Shown here: positions 1 through 12,092 of the stretch, piece by piece
Numbering within the stretch: the stretch's first letter is position 1
Layout: each line of letters starts with the position of its first letter
Source: Gordionus sp. m RMFG-2023
Taxonomy: Eukaryota; Nematomorpha; Gordioida; Chordodea; Parachordodidae
Reading direction: 5' to 3'
Assembly (NCBI RefSeq): GCF_954871325.1
Contig: NC_088779.1
Span: 30,998,729 to 31,062,728, forward strand
DNA: 64,000 nucleotides
Translations under genes and position numbers: made by a program
Notes under the pieces: generated by a model
What the model was told of the DNA's origin: nothing
Databases searched by the model: none
The model's input: only the letters and a program-made list of their open reading frames with translations

Positions 1-3000
1 GCTCAAACCATGGTAAGTAAATGATTAAATTACGTATCGTCGGTTGATATTATAGTGTTTCTATATTCTTATATATATCCACGAGGATAATCTTTATAAT
101 ATAATTGAAAATAGTCCTTCATTTGCATTATCATTTCATTGTTTATCCCCTTATTTAAGAAATGTATAGTTGAACTTTTACTTTTATTTAGTTCTATACC
201 TTTTTTGATGGGAGTGTCAAAAATTATTATTTTTTTGTATCTTTAATCATTATGCCACGCCTTACATTTTGAAATTTTTACTCTACCCAACTTCCCGATT
301 ATGACGCCATTTTTTCAAGTTATTTTTTTTCTTGTTTATTTCCCCTTTTTGCCAAAACAAAATTGATATACTTACTTTTATAATTTTTAATATCAGGATA
401 TCGGAGAACCCGCAGTTAAACAAGGTTATATTCGGAGGGTGGGCACGAATGGCGGCCCCAATACACTCGTTCAACGTTATCGATATTGGGAAACCGGAAA
501 TTGGGGGTCAAGCCACCCGAATGAGACCTAGCAAGGTTCGGGCCGATGTCACGGTTAACCTAAACGTGAGAGACGACGTCATGGAAGAATGGCAATGTAA
601 AATAAGTCAATTATTTATGGATATTATTTTTAAGGAATTAAACGAATAATGAAAGAGAGATATAAATAGTAAAGAAATGGACTAAGGTTCTGAACTAGTT
701 TTTTTTTGAAACTTCACATTCCACGAGACAAAAATATTAAAACAAAACAATTTGTTCGCCCCAGTTATAACCCGTTTTCCATTCCTGATGAGAATTGACT
801 GATTCTTTAAATTTATGAATTTTGTACGATTAATTTTAGAAGGTTAACAAAGTTTAGCAACCAGAACATTAAAAGCTCAGAATCACGCCAAATTTAAGAA
901 CCTCCCTGAAACATCCTTGCTAAGGTGGTTTTAGGAACCGAAATCTTGAACTCTCGAAACTGCACCAAATAATCGCGTATTTCAAGATTTTAGAAACAGA
1001 CCTATTTTTTTTATTGCCCAGTTTCCAAACTATAGTTTAATGTAAAAAAATTAAAAGAATGTATTTTCGTTTTAAATAACCTAGCCCTCTGAGAGTTACT
1101 TTTTTTTTTAACTCTGGGGTATATTTTGTAAAATAATTTGTTATTTTTTAAAATAAAAAATGACGATGAATTATGCCAATCCCTAATTTATAGCTATTCG
1201 CAAATACGATGTATGCTTCCTCATTGCCCTCGAACCCAATAAACCATACGGTTATAAATACAAATTCAAGGATTTCATACCCAAATCGTTCAATAAGCCT
1301 AAACCTCAAGCCAAGAAAAAGGATGAGAACGAAGATGAGGAAACGGAAAATGACGAGGACCTGCCCAGGGTCGAACCTTTTCCCCTCGAATTTGGCGTAA
1401 AATATGTGAGGGGATGCGAGGTTGAAGGAATGTTGGATGCCGACGGGAAAGTCATCGAAGAATGTAAATATAATATTGATACATATAAAAAATTGTTTAT
1501 TTTATTTAAAATTGGGATCAATTTAATGAAATGCGATTTTATTCGTATCGTTAAAAGTTACTTCTGAAAAGTAACTCGTTATTTGGTTATTTCTAATATC
1601 AACTTACTTATCTTTAATTCAAGCTGGTCCTACCCAGAGAGAAAAAATATCGCTCCCCAAGGGTCCAACTCGCACCTGGAGAGTTTACCTGGACGCCAAT
1701 CAATATTCCATCGATTTTCAGAACCTCGCTGATCTATCGTCCGATGATTCGATATTAGAAAATCCCGCGAGAATATCTAGCAGTGAGATATCCTACGACG
1801 AAACGTGCTTCCACGTTTTAATGAGGCGCAAACCGAAGGAAAACAATTTCAAGGCGGTCTTGGCTACGATTAGGCGAATCATGAACATAGCCCAGGGTAG
1901 ACCAGCTTCTTTGGAAGGCGAAAATACGGCCAAGGATGGCCTTTTGGTTAATAAGAATGAAGAATCGAACGCGAACCAATTTCCTGGCAAAGAGGAGAAA
2001 GAAAATGGAAAAGATGGCGCGATCTCAGGAGGGAAAGGCCATAACGAGGTCAAAATAGCCGGAAGTTATAGTACCAACACGTGCGAGGAAGCCGTTCTGC
2101 CCCAATGGCTCAATGACACCATTTTGGGCTTTGGTGAACCCGATTCCGCTAGATACCCCAAAGTTGTGAATATTTTCAGTAAAATCATTTTATCATGACA
2201 CAATGATCACCTATAATCTTTGAAATCTAAGAACAATATTTTAGTATTACTTTTTGAAATAATACCATAATATTTGTTTTTTTATATAAAAACGATAAGA
2301 AAAAAAATACCCAAATTTGATTGGTTTAGACGAAGATGGTTATTTGGACATGCGCGATACCTTTTTGACCAGGCAACATTTGATTAGCTGCTTTCCCGAT
2401 AATATCGTGGAGTTTGATAACAATATAGAAGATATTTCTGCTGACGCAACTACTGGCATGCATAATATATTCTATAAGTAAAAAATATTTCTTATAATAT
2501 AATTCCTTCAAATGATAGGAAATTTAACATTTTCATCTTTGTAATACGTATATTAGACTAAAGTTCCCTGGTATCGATAATTCGTCATCTCCAATCGAAG
2601 ATTCTCTGACTCCGAAGGTGATTAGGGTTAAAGAGTACATGATAGAAGGGTTTGGACCGCCTACCTCTAACCTCAAGATACCTAGAAATGAATTACCATT
2701 TACGCCAACCCAGGTGGAAGCTATCAAGTTAATAACTTGTTATTTTACTCTGTTATAGCTTTTTGGTAAATTATTTGCTCAATATTTTTTTATCTGAATT
2801 ATTGGCGTTTACTTAAATATGTTTGGATACCATATGTTGATGCGTTCCATCTAACTTCACTAGGACCCTCTGAGTAGTAAAATTGTAGATATATGTTCCC
2901 TCCTACACCTTTCACCTCTAAATCCTTAGTGTATAAGATTAAATATACATGATATGGAGAAACACGACTACGAATTGAAATATTTACTAAATCAGAATTT

Positions 3001-6000
3001 ATACTAATAGCTCCTCATTTCAATACGCTTTACGCCTTATCAATTATCGCGCATTTATAAACCGTGCATTTAAAATTCTTTATGTATAATACACATGATG
3101 AGACAATGTAGAAATTTGATTTTCTTATATTTAATTGTTTTAAAAAAAAAACTTTTTCTTGTATTTGAATAAAAAATATTAAATTGTTCCATCTTTAAAA
3201 TACTAATAAAAATATCACATAAATAAGGTGTTAACAAAAATATATTCATGCTCTATGCTCAAAAGTCTAGGTCACATAAAATTCCAGATTTTTTTTTAAA
3301 GTAGGCAACTTTTATATTTTTTTAGGCAGAATCTTATAGGAAAAAAAATCAATGTCCTCTAAAATTTTGATATTTTTGAAAAACCAGGTCCGGCCTTCTG
3401 CCCGGCCTAACTATGGTCGTGGGCCCTCCTGGAACTGGTAAAACCGACCTTGCCGTTCAAATCGCTAGACTAGCCTACAACCGATGCTCGAATTACACGG
3501 GCCACCTTCAGGAGCGAATCCTGATTATAACTCACAGCAATCAAGCCCTCAACCAGATTTTCCTCAAGATAAGTCAATTCAACACTGACCCTTGCCATTT
3601 ATTGCGGCTGGGCCATGGTGGAACCGTTTTGGACGCGGATTACGGCAAATACGGGCGGGTAGATTGCGTGCTCAAGGAAAGGATGCGGATGCTCAAACAG
3701 GTCGCCCAGCTTCGTGATAGCCTGTTGGAGGTGAAGGCGGAAAGTATTTTCCACGGAAATTACGGGAATATTTCTAACGTCGCGAACGATTTGGGAATGG
3801 AAAATAATATTAACGAAGTGGAAATGGACGAAACGGCGGAAGATGACTTCGTGAACGATTCAATGATAAAAGGCAATAATGATGAGTTAGAAATCGATAA
3901 AACGACCGAAAATAACGTTGTGAAGGATTTGGGGATAGGAGGTGATAATATTGAGGTAGAAATGGATACAACGGCGGAAAATGAGGCGACGAATAATGGT
4001 AATATTTCTAACGTCGCGAAAGATTTGGAGACGGAAAGTAATGTAGCTGACGCGAAAATCGTCGAAACGGCGGAAAATGAAGGTGAAGCGATGGACAATG
4101 ATCCTCAAGAAGTTGTGACCGTAATCGAAGGTTAATTATTTAGTTTGTCATCATAATTACACTTTGCGTGAATGAATTTTTCGTGAGCAACCCACAAACC
4201 TTAAAAAAAAAATTTTTTTTTTATTGTATAACAAAATCGGATTATAGAACCCGGCCCGACGGATCTTCCGAAATTAGAAGAAGAAGGTCTGGCGGAATCG
4301 GTTGAAATAAGTGTACCGGTTTCCAATCATAATCTTACCAGGGATAACATAGTGCTCGAATCTTACCGCCACTTTAAACTACCCCCATTTTCCGACGCGA
4401 TCCGCAGCCAGCACCGAGGCAGTTACGAGATAAATTATTACAAAAGCCCCGACCTCAAATTTACTTGCGAGACGGCCATGTATTTTTACCGCTACGAAAT
4501 TTCTAGTCGGTGGGACGCCTTCAGAAAAGGGATGCTACAATACAAAGTATTCATTTTTTTTTCGCAACATATGGTGAGCCCAATTTCGTCGCCAATAATA
4601 TAGGGCATCGTTTAGAATCTACGAAAAATTAACGATAATTATTTTAAAACGACACATTATAGCAAAGCTTATCCGATCAGCCGTCAAATGGTGACGACAA
4701 AGTCGATGATCTGAATAGACCCTTGGTCGAAAAGCTAATGGCCGAATTCCCTTTCACGACATTCGTAGCTCAAACTATGGAGGAAATCAAAAACGACCCC
4801 AAGGCCCATAATTTTGTCTTGGGTGATGATAGTTGCCAAGGTAAACCTGAACCTACCATATGACAAATTCCTATTTATTTATTTCTGCCTTGGCATTTGG
4901 CGTAACTTACATTCTTGATTTCACTGAATTTTTTTTTAAATGCATATATTTAAATATCTTTTAAAACTGGACTTGGAACCGTCAATTTTTTTTTCCAAAC
5001 CTGAGAGATCGTTAAATGCTGAGTCTAGATAACCCGGTCGAAGTTGGGATCTTGCTTAAGAAAATTATAAATCTATAATAGTAAAAGCAGCTCGGATTCT
5101 ATTAAAAATATTGAACAAAATTATTAAAATTAAACATGCTAAAACAATATCTTTTTTTTTACAAGATAATGAATTATTCCTGACCTCTGGAACCTTCGAA
5201 GAGAACATGAAGATTGCCGAAAGCTATTTCAAGCATATAAAACGTATATTTGATCGTTTAGAGGTTTTCCTAATTTTCTTTTTTTCACACAATTTTACTG
5301 TGAAGGTTTTAATTATGTTAGGGAAAGATGCTCTTTTTCTATATGTTGAAACCCTAAGTTATGTGGTAAAATAACTCAAAATATGTGTTGTATTCAAAAT
5401 CAAATATTCAAATCGGAATTGTTGTGTGAGGGATTTAAGATCTTGAAACCCTCGCGATAATTTTCATAATTTCGAATAAATGCCTATTAAGTGGTCAAGT
5501 AATAAAATGTGATATCGGATTCGTATTCCCACATTATTTTCGCTTAACTGGGGACCGACATACCTGTCCTCTAGAAGAACTCTAGAACCCCTTATCGGAA
5601 TTTAGTTGCCTGAATCGTCCTTTCTTTACCCAATATTTGTCGGTAGATTCAGTTCAATATTCATCACTTTCTCCTCCATATTTTTTTTTCCTAAGGATAA
5701 TACAGATATTGTTTATCTTGTGGTGATTATGGGTAATTACTTATACGCGTGTTTTTGTTTCTGATATATTCCAAAGGAATTCCGGGCTTTCGAAATCTTG
5801 AGGAACGGGCCTGAACGGGTCAATTACCTACTCATTCGTTCTGCCAGGATCATAGCCATGACTTGCACTCACGCGGCCCTAAGACGGGCCGATCTAGTAA
5901 AAGCCGGCTTCAAATACGACACCCTTATCATAGAAGAAGCGGGCCAGATCTTGGAGATCGAAGGATTCATACCGCTCTTGTTACAAGTAAGATTGTCGAT

Positions 6001-9000
6001 TTAAAAATATAGTTTTTTTTTAAGACGCTTAGTTAATGTTGGCGGCAACTGATCGATTTTAAAAACGGTTAACCCAATATTTCCCGCCAAAAAAATATTA
6101 CGCGAGTCTGGGAGATTTTGCTCACGATAGCGGAAAGGTTTCGAGCGTCTTTAAACAAAATCACACTTGACTTGCGTATCGCTATTTTAAGCTAAAAATC
6201 TTGATTTAATAATTGGCTAAATCGAACACTGTGCACAGTGTCCTTTTAGAATACTAATTAGGGTCCAAGAGTAGTCGCCTTGATATTGCAACAAATGAAC
6301 GCTAAGCTGACTAAAAACTTCTTATATAATTATGTATTATAGATTTTTTTTGGAACCTAGTATCTTTCTGCATTTATTTTTTGTTAATATTAGCTCACAT
6401 TCAATCTTTAACTTTTATTGAGCCGGAGAAATTTATTACCATTGTTCACTGTAGGAAACTAATTTTTTATATCGTTGATATACCTTAGTTAAACTTTTTC
6501 TCCATGATAATTCTATACATTGAATAATGGAGATATAGATAATCCATCAAAAATACTATATATATATATTTTTTTTAAATTTAATAAATGTGTAATATTC
6601 AGAACACGAAAGATAACGTCAATCGTCTTAAACGTTGCATCATGATTGGAGATCACAACCAATTACCGCCCGTTATAAAAAATCTGGCCTTCAAAAATTT
6701 CGCTAACATGGAACAGTCCATGTTCGCCCGCTTGATACGTTTGGGTGTTCCGGCCTATACCTTGGACGCTCAAGGCAGAGCTAAACCCTCGTAAAAAAGG
6801 CCTTATAAATTAATATGATATTTGATCTTTATAAAATTTAAAAATATCGTTCACCCCTCTTAAATTTTGGATAGTCTCCATATCTTTTATAGAGGTCCAG
6901 TCTCCTAATCAATAATTAAGTTACCACTCCTCAAACTGTTCTAATATGCATGATTTAAATCTAAAAAAAACTATTATTCCTAAAGCCTATGTGACCTTTA
7001 TAGTTGGAGATATACTAAGCTAGGTAATCTGCCCCACACGTACAAAGATCCTCTGTATCTCAAGGCTAATCCGGGCTTCGCCTTCGATTATCAATTCATC
7101 GACGTGCAGGACTTTAACGGGGTTGGAGAATCTCAACCCACTCCCCATTATTTTCAGGTTATATATATATATATATTAACATAAATAAAACACATTTTGA
7201 ACAAATTCGTAAGTTCAATCTATTATTTTGCACTCGATCCTTTAGAACTTAGCCGAAGCAGAGTACTCTGTATCCATCTTTACTTACATGAGGTTACTGG
7301 GATACCCAGCCGAATCCATAAGTATATTGACGACTTACAATGGCCAAAAATACCTGATCAGGGATATTGTCGAGAAAAGGTGTGCTCAAAATCCGTTGTT
7401 AGGCATTCCAAACAAGGTTAAAAATTATTAAATTCTTGAGAAAAAAAGAAAGTTTTTCTTTACGATGGCAACTGCCTATTTCGATTCCAACCCTAAGTTT
7501 TTTGCTCGGACCATAAAATTGCACAGCTTTTGAAACATAGGGTGTCGAAGTTTAGCTTTGTTTAAATATTTTCATTATTTAATCATTATAAAAATGATTA
7601 AATCATTACCCCTTTTAACTAATAAAATTTAGGCGTATAAAAAAATTTTTTTTTAAAATATTTACTTCAAATATTATTAATCTATTTTTGTAATTCAGAT
7701 CACGACCGTGGACAAATATCAAGGTCAGCAAAATGACTACGTTATCTTGAGCCTCGTGAGAACCAAATCCATCGGTCATTTTCGTGACGTGAGACGTCTG
7801 ATAGTAGCCGTTTCCAGGGCCAGACTTGGTCTATATATATTGGGCAGGGTATCCCTGTTCTCGCGATGCCTTGAACTGACGCCCGTCTTTAAAAGGGTAT
7901 TATATATGATATAACATTTTAAAAAACGCGAATATTTATGGAGGGAAAACAGTCAGGTTAGTTTGCAGATGATTTTTTAAAAATATTATTCATAAGGTTA
8001 ACTAGCAATTCTTAAAAGATCTAGCAATCGATCCTATTCATGTAAAATAAATATTATTATTGCCTTGTGGTCGACTAAAAAAATCCCTTGTGCTAACTTG
8101 ACTTGCCAAAAATGTGATCATCAATTAAAATTAACTTATTATTTTTTTTAAAGTGGATGATATGGAATACAAAGGTCGATAAAATTATGAAGAAGATACA
8201 TTTCTTTCATATAACACAAATCCCATTTTCCAATATAATCATTGTAATTTTCATTTTAGCTAACCTCCCTACCTGTTGCCCTGCATTTATTTCCTTGGGA
8301 AAGATACCCTGGCAACAGAAGCCTATTAGAGCCGATCAAGCATATCAATCCTTTGGTTATAAGAGACATGACACAGATGGCCCATTTCGTATACAAGTTT
8401 TACCACGAAATCAATGCCTCTAATGCTTCACTTGTAAGTTTAAAGTTTTCTTGTATAATATTTTGATACTCGAAAAGGGAACTAGAAGATATATAATAAA
8501 AAAATCCAGAATTTTTTAGTAGAATGTTAATCAGAGTGCGTTTCCTGTTTGAAAATATTTATTTTCCCTTCTGGTGATTATAATTTATATAACATTCCTT
8601 AGAGCCCATTTTGTTCCCATTCCATTTCCTCTTTCATTCCTTCTTAAAATTTAGCGCACCCTCTTATTTAATAATATAACCATAACTTTTTGTTATACAT
8701 AGTCCACGCCAGGTCTTTATAAGATATATCAGTTTTTTCTCATCTCACAGATTATACTACCTTCAAACCTGTACCATTTTCTTGTTTTGGATCGAAATCA
8801 AGTCGATTATTTACGGCGCCTAAAAACTTGCTATTCAATATTAAAATATTACATATTAGGCTAGTATTAGGGCATATCTCTCACCCATTAGGATTGGTAC
8901 TCTTAGTTCTTCTAGGAATGGAGTCAGCTGTTTTAGTAAACTTAAAAGGGGGAGTACATCATTGGATTATTTTTATGGCATCCCCTTCCTTTATGCTCTA

Positions 9001-9529
9001 CCATCTTTTCCAATTAAAAATTATGAACGATTAGTTTAGTTGGAAAAACAAAATTGGGTGGTTTTTTTTCCCTTCATTATCTTCTTATTTGTGATTCGAG
9101 TTTTAGTCATCTTTTATTTGAAACGACTATTAAATTGTAAAGAGGAAACACACAATTATATCCTCTGAAAAAATATTTACGTGCACTTCTTTTATTGGAA
9201 ATCATAAAATACATGACATTATAATGTTTTTATTTTCTAACACCTAGAAATCTGATGCCGAGCAAAATCCTATCGAAGAAAAACCAGAGATAGTTGAGCA
9301 CCCCGATGTGGCTAACGATGATAAGTCGGATGCCAACTTGCCTATCGAATACATTCTGGAAGAAAAATTGATCGAAAATACTCTGATACCGTGTCAGGAG
9401 ATAGATAATCCTTCCGAGACCGAATTGCTGCAAGAGAGCCTAAAAGATGGCAAAATCGAGCAACATTATTACAAATCTACGCTGCAAGCCGAAATAGGCT
9501 TAGATGAAAGTAGCAGTGAAGAGGAGTAA
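1..9529 (+). CDS. AQR: AQR (Aquarius/IBP160) intron-binding spliceosomal RNA helicase, C-terminal 17 exons
   Basis: AQR is an SF1 Upf1-like RNA helicase that binds introns upstream of the branch point in the spliceosome. The N-terminal part lies before the window. I read exons at 1-12, 397-596, 1194-1463, 1624-2178, 2330-2477, 2557-2727, 3388-4130, 4248-4546, 4663-4840, 5166-5263, 5777-5986, 6603-6790, 7004-7157, 7246-7416, 7699-7896, 8260-8433 and 9248-9529 (stop). Every junction is GT-AG and the phases agree throughout, giving about 1349 residues. Motifs seen: GPPGTGKT (Walker A), [17 protein letters not shown] (motif II), [22 protein letters not shown] and VSRARLGLY. The order matches vertebrate AQR over the same region, from memory of that protein. 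This part is several hundred residues longer than in human, because of acidic insertions in exons 3, 4, 7 and 8. No canonical AATAAA was seen just after the stop. Several exons have no in-frame ATG and are easily missed by ORF scans. Confidence 0.95.
397..2727 (+). CDS. AQR: AQR pre-helicase exons 2-6
   Basis: Five exons (397-596, 1194-1463, 1624-2178, 2330-2477, 2557-2727) encode the conserved beta-rich region before the helicase. Readable blocks are [100 protein letters not shown] and [11 protein letters not shown], each with a close human counterpart. Exon 1194-1463 carries a Lys/Glu/Asp-rich stretch (about 25 residues) and exon 1624-2178 a hydrophilic insertion of about 64 residues between the NNFKAVL and WLNDTILG blocks; neither has a counterpart in human AQR. 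Exon 2-3 junctions are phase 1 and exon 5-6 phase 2, so the set is joined unambiguously. Confidence 0.92.
3388..4130 (+). CDS. AQR: AQR exon 7: Walker A, motif Ia and an acidic repeat insertion
   Basis: The exon starts in phase 2 after a CAG acceptor ([19 protein letters not shown]) and ends in phase 1 before gttaat. The first 80 or so residues are the RecA1 start: Walker A, then [15 protein letters not shown] and LLRLGHG, followed by [17 protein letters not shown]. The last 120 residues are a Glu/Asp/Asn-rich stretch made of about four imperfect 25-30-residue units ([10 protein letters not shown] / VVKDLGIGG / [10 protein letters not shown] with ETAENE-like ends). It replaces a short linker in human AQR ahead of the YTCETA block, which here lies in the next exon. 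Confidence 0.9.
4248..5263 (+). CDS. AQR: AQR exons 8-10 (TCETA block to HIKRIF helix)
   Basis: Exons 4248-4546, 4663-4840 and 5166-5263. They read ...[19 protein letters not shown], then [19 protein letters not shown], then [19 protein letters not shown]. These match the AQR insertion between motifs Ia and II (human TCETAGYFFLYQVMSRW, FPFHEYF, EEDMEIAEGCFRHIKKIF, from memory). The first about 65 residues of exon 8 continue the divergent acidic linker. Exon 10 starts after an oligo-T acceptor (tttttacaag, 5156-5165) and ends in phase 0. Confidence 0.9.
5777..7157 (+). CDS. AQR: AQR exons 11-13 with helicase motifs II and III
   Basis: Exon 5777-5986 carries [19 protein letters not shown] and the Walker B-like [12 protein letters not shown] (human has EEAAQ). 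Exon 6603-6790 carries [32 protein letters not shown] and [10 protein letters not shown]. Exon 7004-7157 carries [11 protein letters not shown] and [19 protein letters not shown]. About six residues present in human between the QGRA and WRY blocks are absent from this join; see the finding on a possible microexon at 6875. Intron 5987-6602 holds a degenerate hairpin repeat. Confidence 0.93.
7246..9529 (+). CDS. AQR: AQR exons 14-17 with motifs V and VI and acidic C-terminus
   Basis: Exon 7246-7416 ([18 protein letters not shown]), exon 7699-7896 ([36 protein letters not shown]), exon 8260-8433 ([16 protein letters not shown]) and exon 9248-9529 (Glu-rich tail ending DESSSEEE, stop 9527-9529). 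All joins are phase 0. Motifs V and VI are intact, so nothing visible argues against an active helicase. The acidic tail is lineage-variable in this family. Confidence 0.93.
8434..9247 (+). other. AQR intron 16 with a possible organelle-like segment
   Basis: An 814-base intron bounded by gtaagt and acctag. Its middle (about 8590-9060) is less AT-biased than other introns and contains an open stretch reading [17 protein letters not shown] at 8860-8925. That resembles the HPLG start region of mitochondrial ND6 proteins. I cannot confirm it. Confidence 0.3.
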
Positions 9530-10679
9530 AATATTGAATGGGGGTGAATAGAAGAAAAATAATCATTTATTTCTTATATTCGTTATAATTGATAATATAT
9601 TATTTATTGTTTATGATTATTAATACCTTTCTTGCTCCCCTGAAATTATTGTATAGTTTTATATTTTTGTATTATAACAACTATTGTTTAAAATATAATG
9701 TGTCTTATTTATTCTAGTATTCTATCATAATTTTTTTAATGAGGAAAAAAAAATATTTTCAGTTTAATACCGAATGAAATGATATTAATCGAATGCAAAT
9801 CGATCAAATATAAACTTGCAGTCGCATCAATGTAGATCAGACATGTGTCACATATCTGATTCATATTTTACAAAATCCTTGTATTCCTAGTTATATAAAA
9901 ATGGCTCGAAAAATTTATGACTTAATTCTCTTTAAATTATATAGGATAGGATTGGAATATATTTTTCGACAAAATAAGATTTTTTTGGATTTAAGATGAT
10001 TGTGCTATTTTCCAAATATTAACGCATTTTTAAACTCTAATTTTGCCGCCAAACATATTCCAGCATGTGTTAAGAAAACATAATTTAATATTCAGGAAAT
10101 TTTAAGTTAAAATTTATTCAGAGATTTCTCGGCAAAAATTGTGTGAAATTAATAAGATAGGTACTAGAGCCCTCAGTCCAACCTGGTTCGAAGAAAATTT
10201 TGAGTTTTTTTATCTAGATTCGACGTCACTGTCCGAATTTCTTTTCAGCGGTCGACCATCGAGTCTGGCCCAATAGAAATGCCAAAATTACCTCCCCAAA
10301 AGCCCTCGACCGTCCGAATATTTTTTTTAAAATTAAATTATCGTAGAAAGAATTTTTAAAATGCATGAAACTTTAAGATTTTTATATTCAATTTTCATTT
10401 TTTAAAATTTACAATATTTATTATGCAAAAATGACCGTTTGGGATATTGGCTTTAACTTTCAAACTTTATTTCTATTTGAATTCCTATTTCAATTTTTCA
10501 ATATTAAAAAGCAACAAAAATTTAAATTTTTCTGAATAAATCAATATAAATATTTTTTATATTCATATTTAAAAAAAATCCATTATAAAAGATAATATAA
10601 ATCAATTTCTATTTTTTATTTTATTTTTTTTTCCCAATTTTATGCGTGCCCATTTCTAGCGATCGCAAAATGGCTTCAT
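9530..10679. other. AQR 3' flank, AT-rich, no gene seen
   Basis: The stretch after the AQR stop has no convincing ORF, splice-linked exon or repeat that I recognise. Slightly GC-richer patches at 10190-10310 are not coding in any frame I could follow. Confidence 0.6.
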
Positions 10680-10767
10680 TTGAGCCGATTTTTAAAACAA
10701 GGTTTAACTCAATATTTTAGCCCAAGAAATATTATTCTACGCCTCGAGATTGGTCAAACCTTTGAGG

Positions 10768-10944
10768 TAGTGTTGTGTAACAAACCTCTAATTCAAGATT
10801 TTAGCCAGAAAAATATTGCTTAAGCCTCGAGATTATCCTTCTACAAACAAAATCTTCAGGCTTGCTTAATTATTATTCTAGATGAAATATTTGAGTTAGC
10901 CTTTTTCACAAATCGGCTCACGATAGAGCCGTTTAACAACACTA
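10768..10944. mobile_element. hAT-like MITE inserted in a copy of its own family
   Basis: The 177-bp element has ends TAGTGTTGT and CAACACTA and an internal imperfect palindrome (aatattttagcc-type arms). It is flanked by ctttgagg (10760-10767) and cttcgagg (10945-10952), an 8-bp target duplication with one change. Removing it rejoins the outer copy to match the uninterrupted copy at 19730. The TIR type and 8-bp duplication fit hAT non-autonomous elements. Confidence 0.75.
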
Positions 10945-11581
10945 CTTCGAGGTATATATGAACAAATTCTTCACAGGGTTTGCCTAATATTTTTCCGGAT
11001 GAAATTAACCGAGTTGGCCCTTTTTAAAAAATCGGTATCTATTTCACTTCACTATACCCCTTTCCCGTTATTTCTAGAGTAATGGCTAGCTATATTTCCT
11101 TAGAATCTTGTCTTTAGTCAGTGTGCAAATAAAATTATTTTTTAAATAAAAACAATAATTATTAACGACTATAAAAAGGATGATTGATGAATTAATTTTG
11201 ATTTTAGGAAAAAATTGATAAATAGAAAAACATCGAAATTTTTTATTTAGAAGAATAGACGCTACCTTGCGGATAAGATTGTATTTATTTTAAGTTTTTT
11301 AAAAAATTAAAATATTTACATTTTTTTTTAGGGCAATCAGATAGTGTAATACAAAATTATTACTAATTTAAAAATTTATAGAAGGTAACTAACCGAAAAA
11401 GATCACATAAAAGATGTTATACTTTATTTTTAAATTATCAACATATTTTATTAAAACAAATTATATTTTGAGGAAATATCAAAATCTTAACTTAAAAATC
11501 GTCTGATTTATAATATGTTTTATATTACAATTATTTATATATAACAATTATTTTTTTTTACAAAAAAGAAAAAAATTTTAA

Positions 11582-11935
11582 GGTTTAAACCAATGACATA
11601 TAAGGTTAAACCAATGACATATGAGACTGAAGATTCATTCATTAAAAGCAAATCAGCTGGAACCGCCATTTTGGTAACACGCATAGTAATTATTCTCGTG
11701 TTAAAAACTACTATTAAATTGATAACTTGCTTCCTTATTATCTCCATGATCCGGTAATTCTTTAATAAAGTTTGCGTCAGATATAGGGAATAAATTAGGC
11801 TCTCGTTTAAAATTTTAATAATGATTAGTGTAACCAAGATGGCGTCTCCAGCTGATTTGCATTTGATGTTACACTTTTAATGAATGAATCGTCAGTCTAG
11901 TTATTATATATGTCATTGGATTTAAACATATTTTT
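11582..11935. mobile_element. MITE with ~70-90 bp inverted ends (AAATCAGCTGG family)
   Basis: The left end (aaaccaatgacatatgagac..., with attcattcattaaaagcaaatcagctgga and cgccattttggtaac) is repeated inverted at the right end (gttacac... tggcgtctccagctgatttgcat ... aatgaatcgtcagtct ... atgtcattgga). There is no coding capacity. A second copy is at 35810-36115 and a fragment near 12350-12400. The left end is itself partly duplicated (ggtttaaaccaatgacatat twice, 11581-11625). Confidence 0.7.
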
Positions 11936-12092
11936 TTTAACAAAATTTATATTCAAATAACCTTTAAAATAACAAACTTTATCATTGTAAATTAAAAGAA
12001 AATGACCTTTAATATTAAAAAATATTAATTTAATTTTTTAATATTTTAACTTAATAAAATTTTTCATCTAAGTGTTTTTATATATATAATAT

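Noticed and set aside
283-474. Minus-strand ORF overlapping AQR exon 2
   Set aside because: Shadow of the AQR exon.
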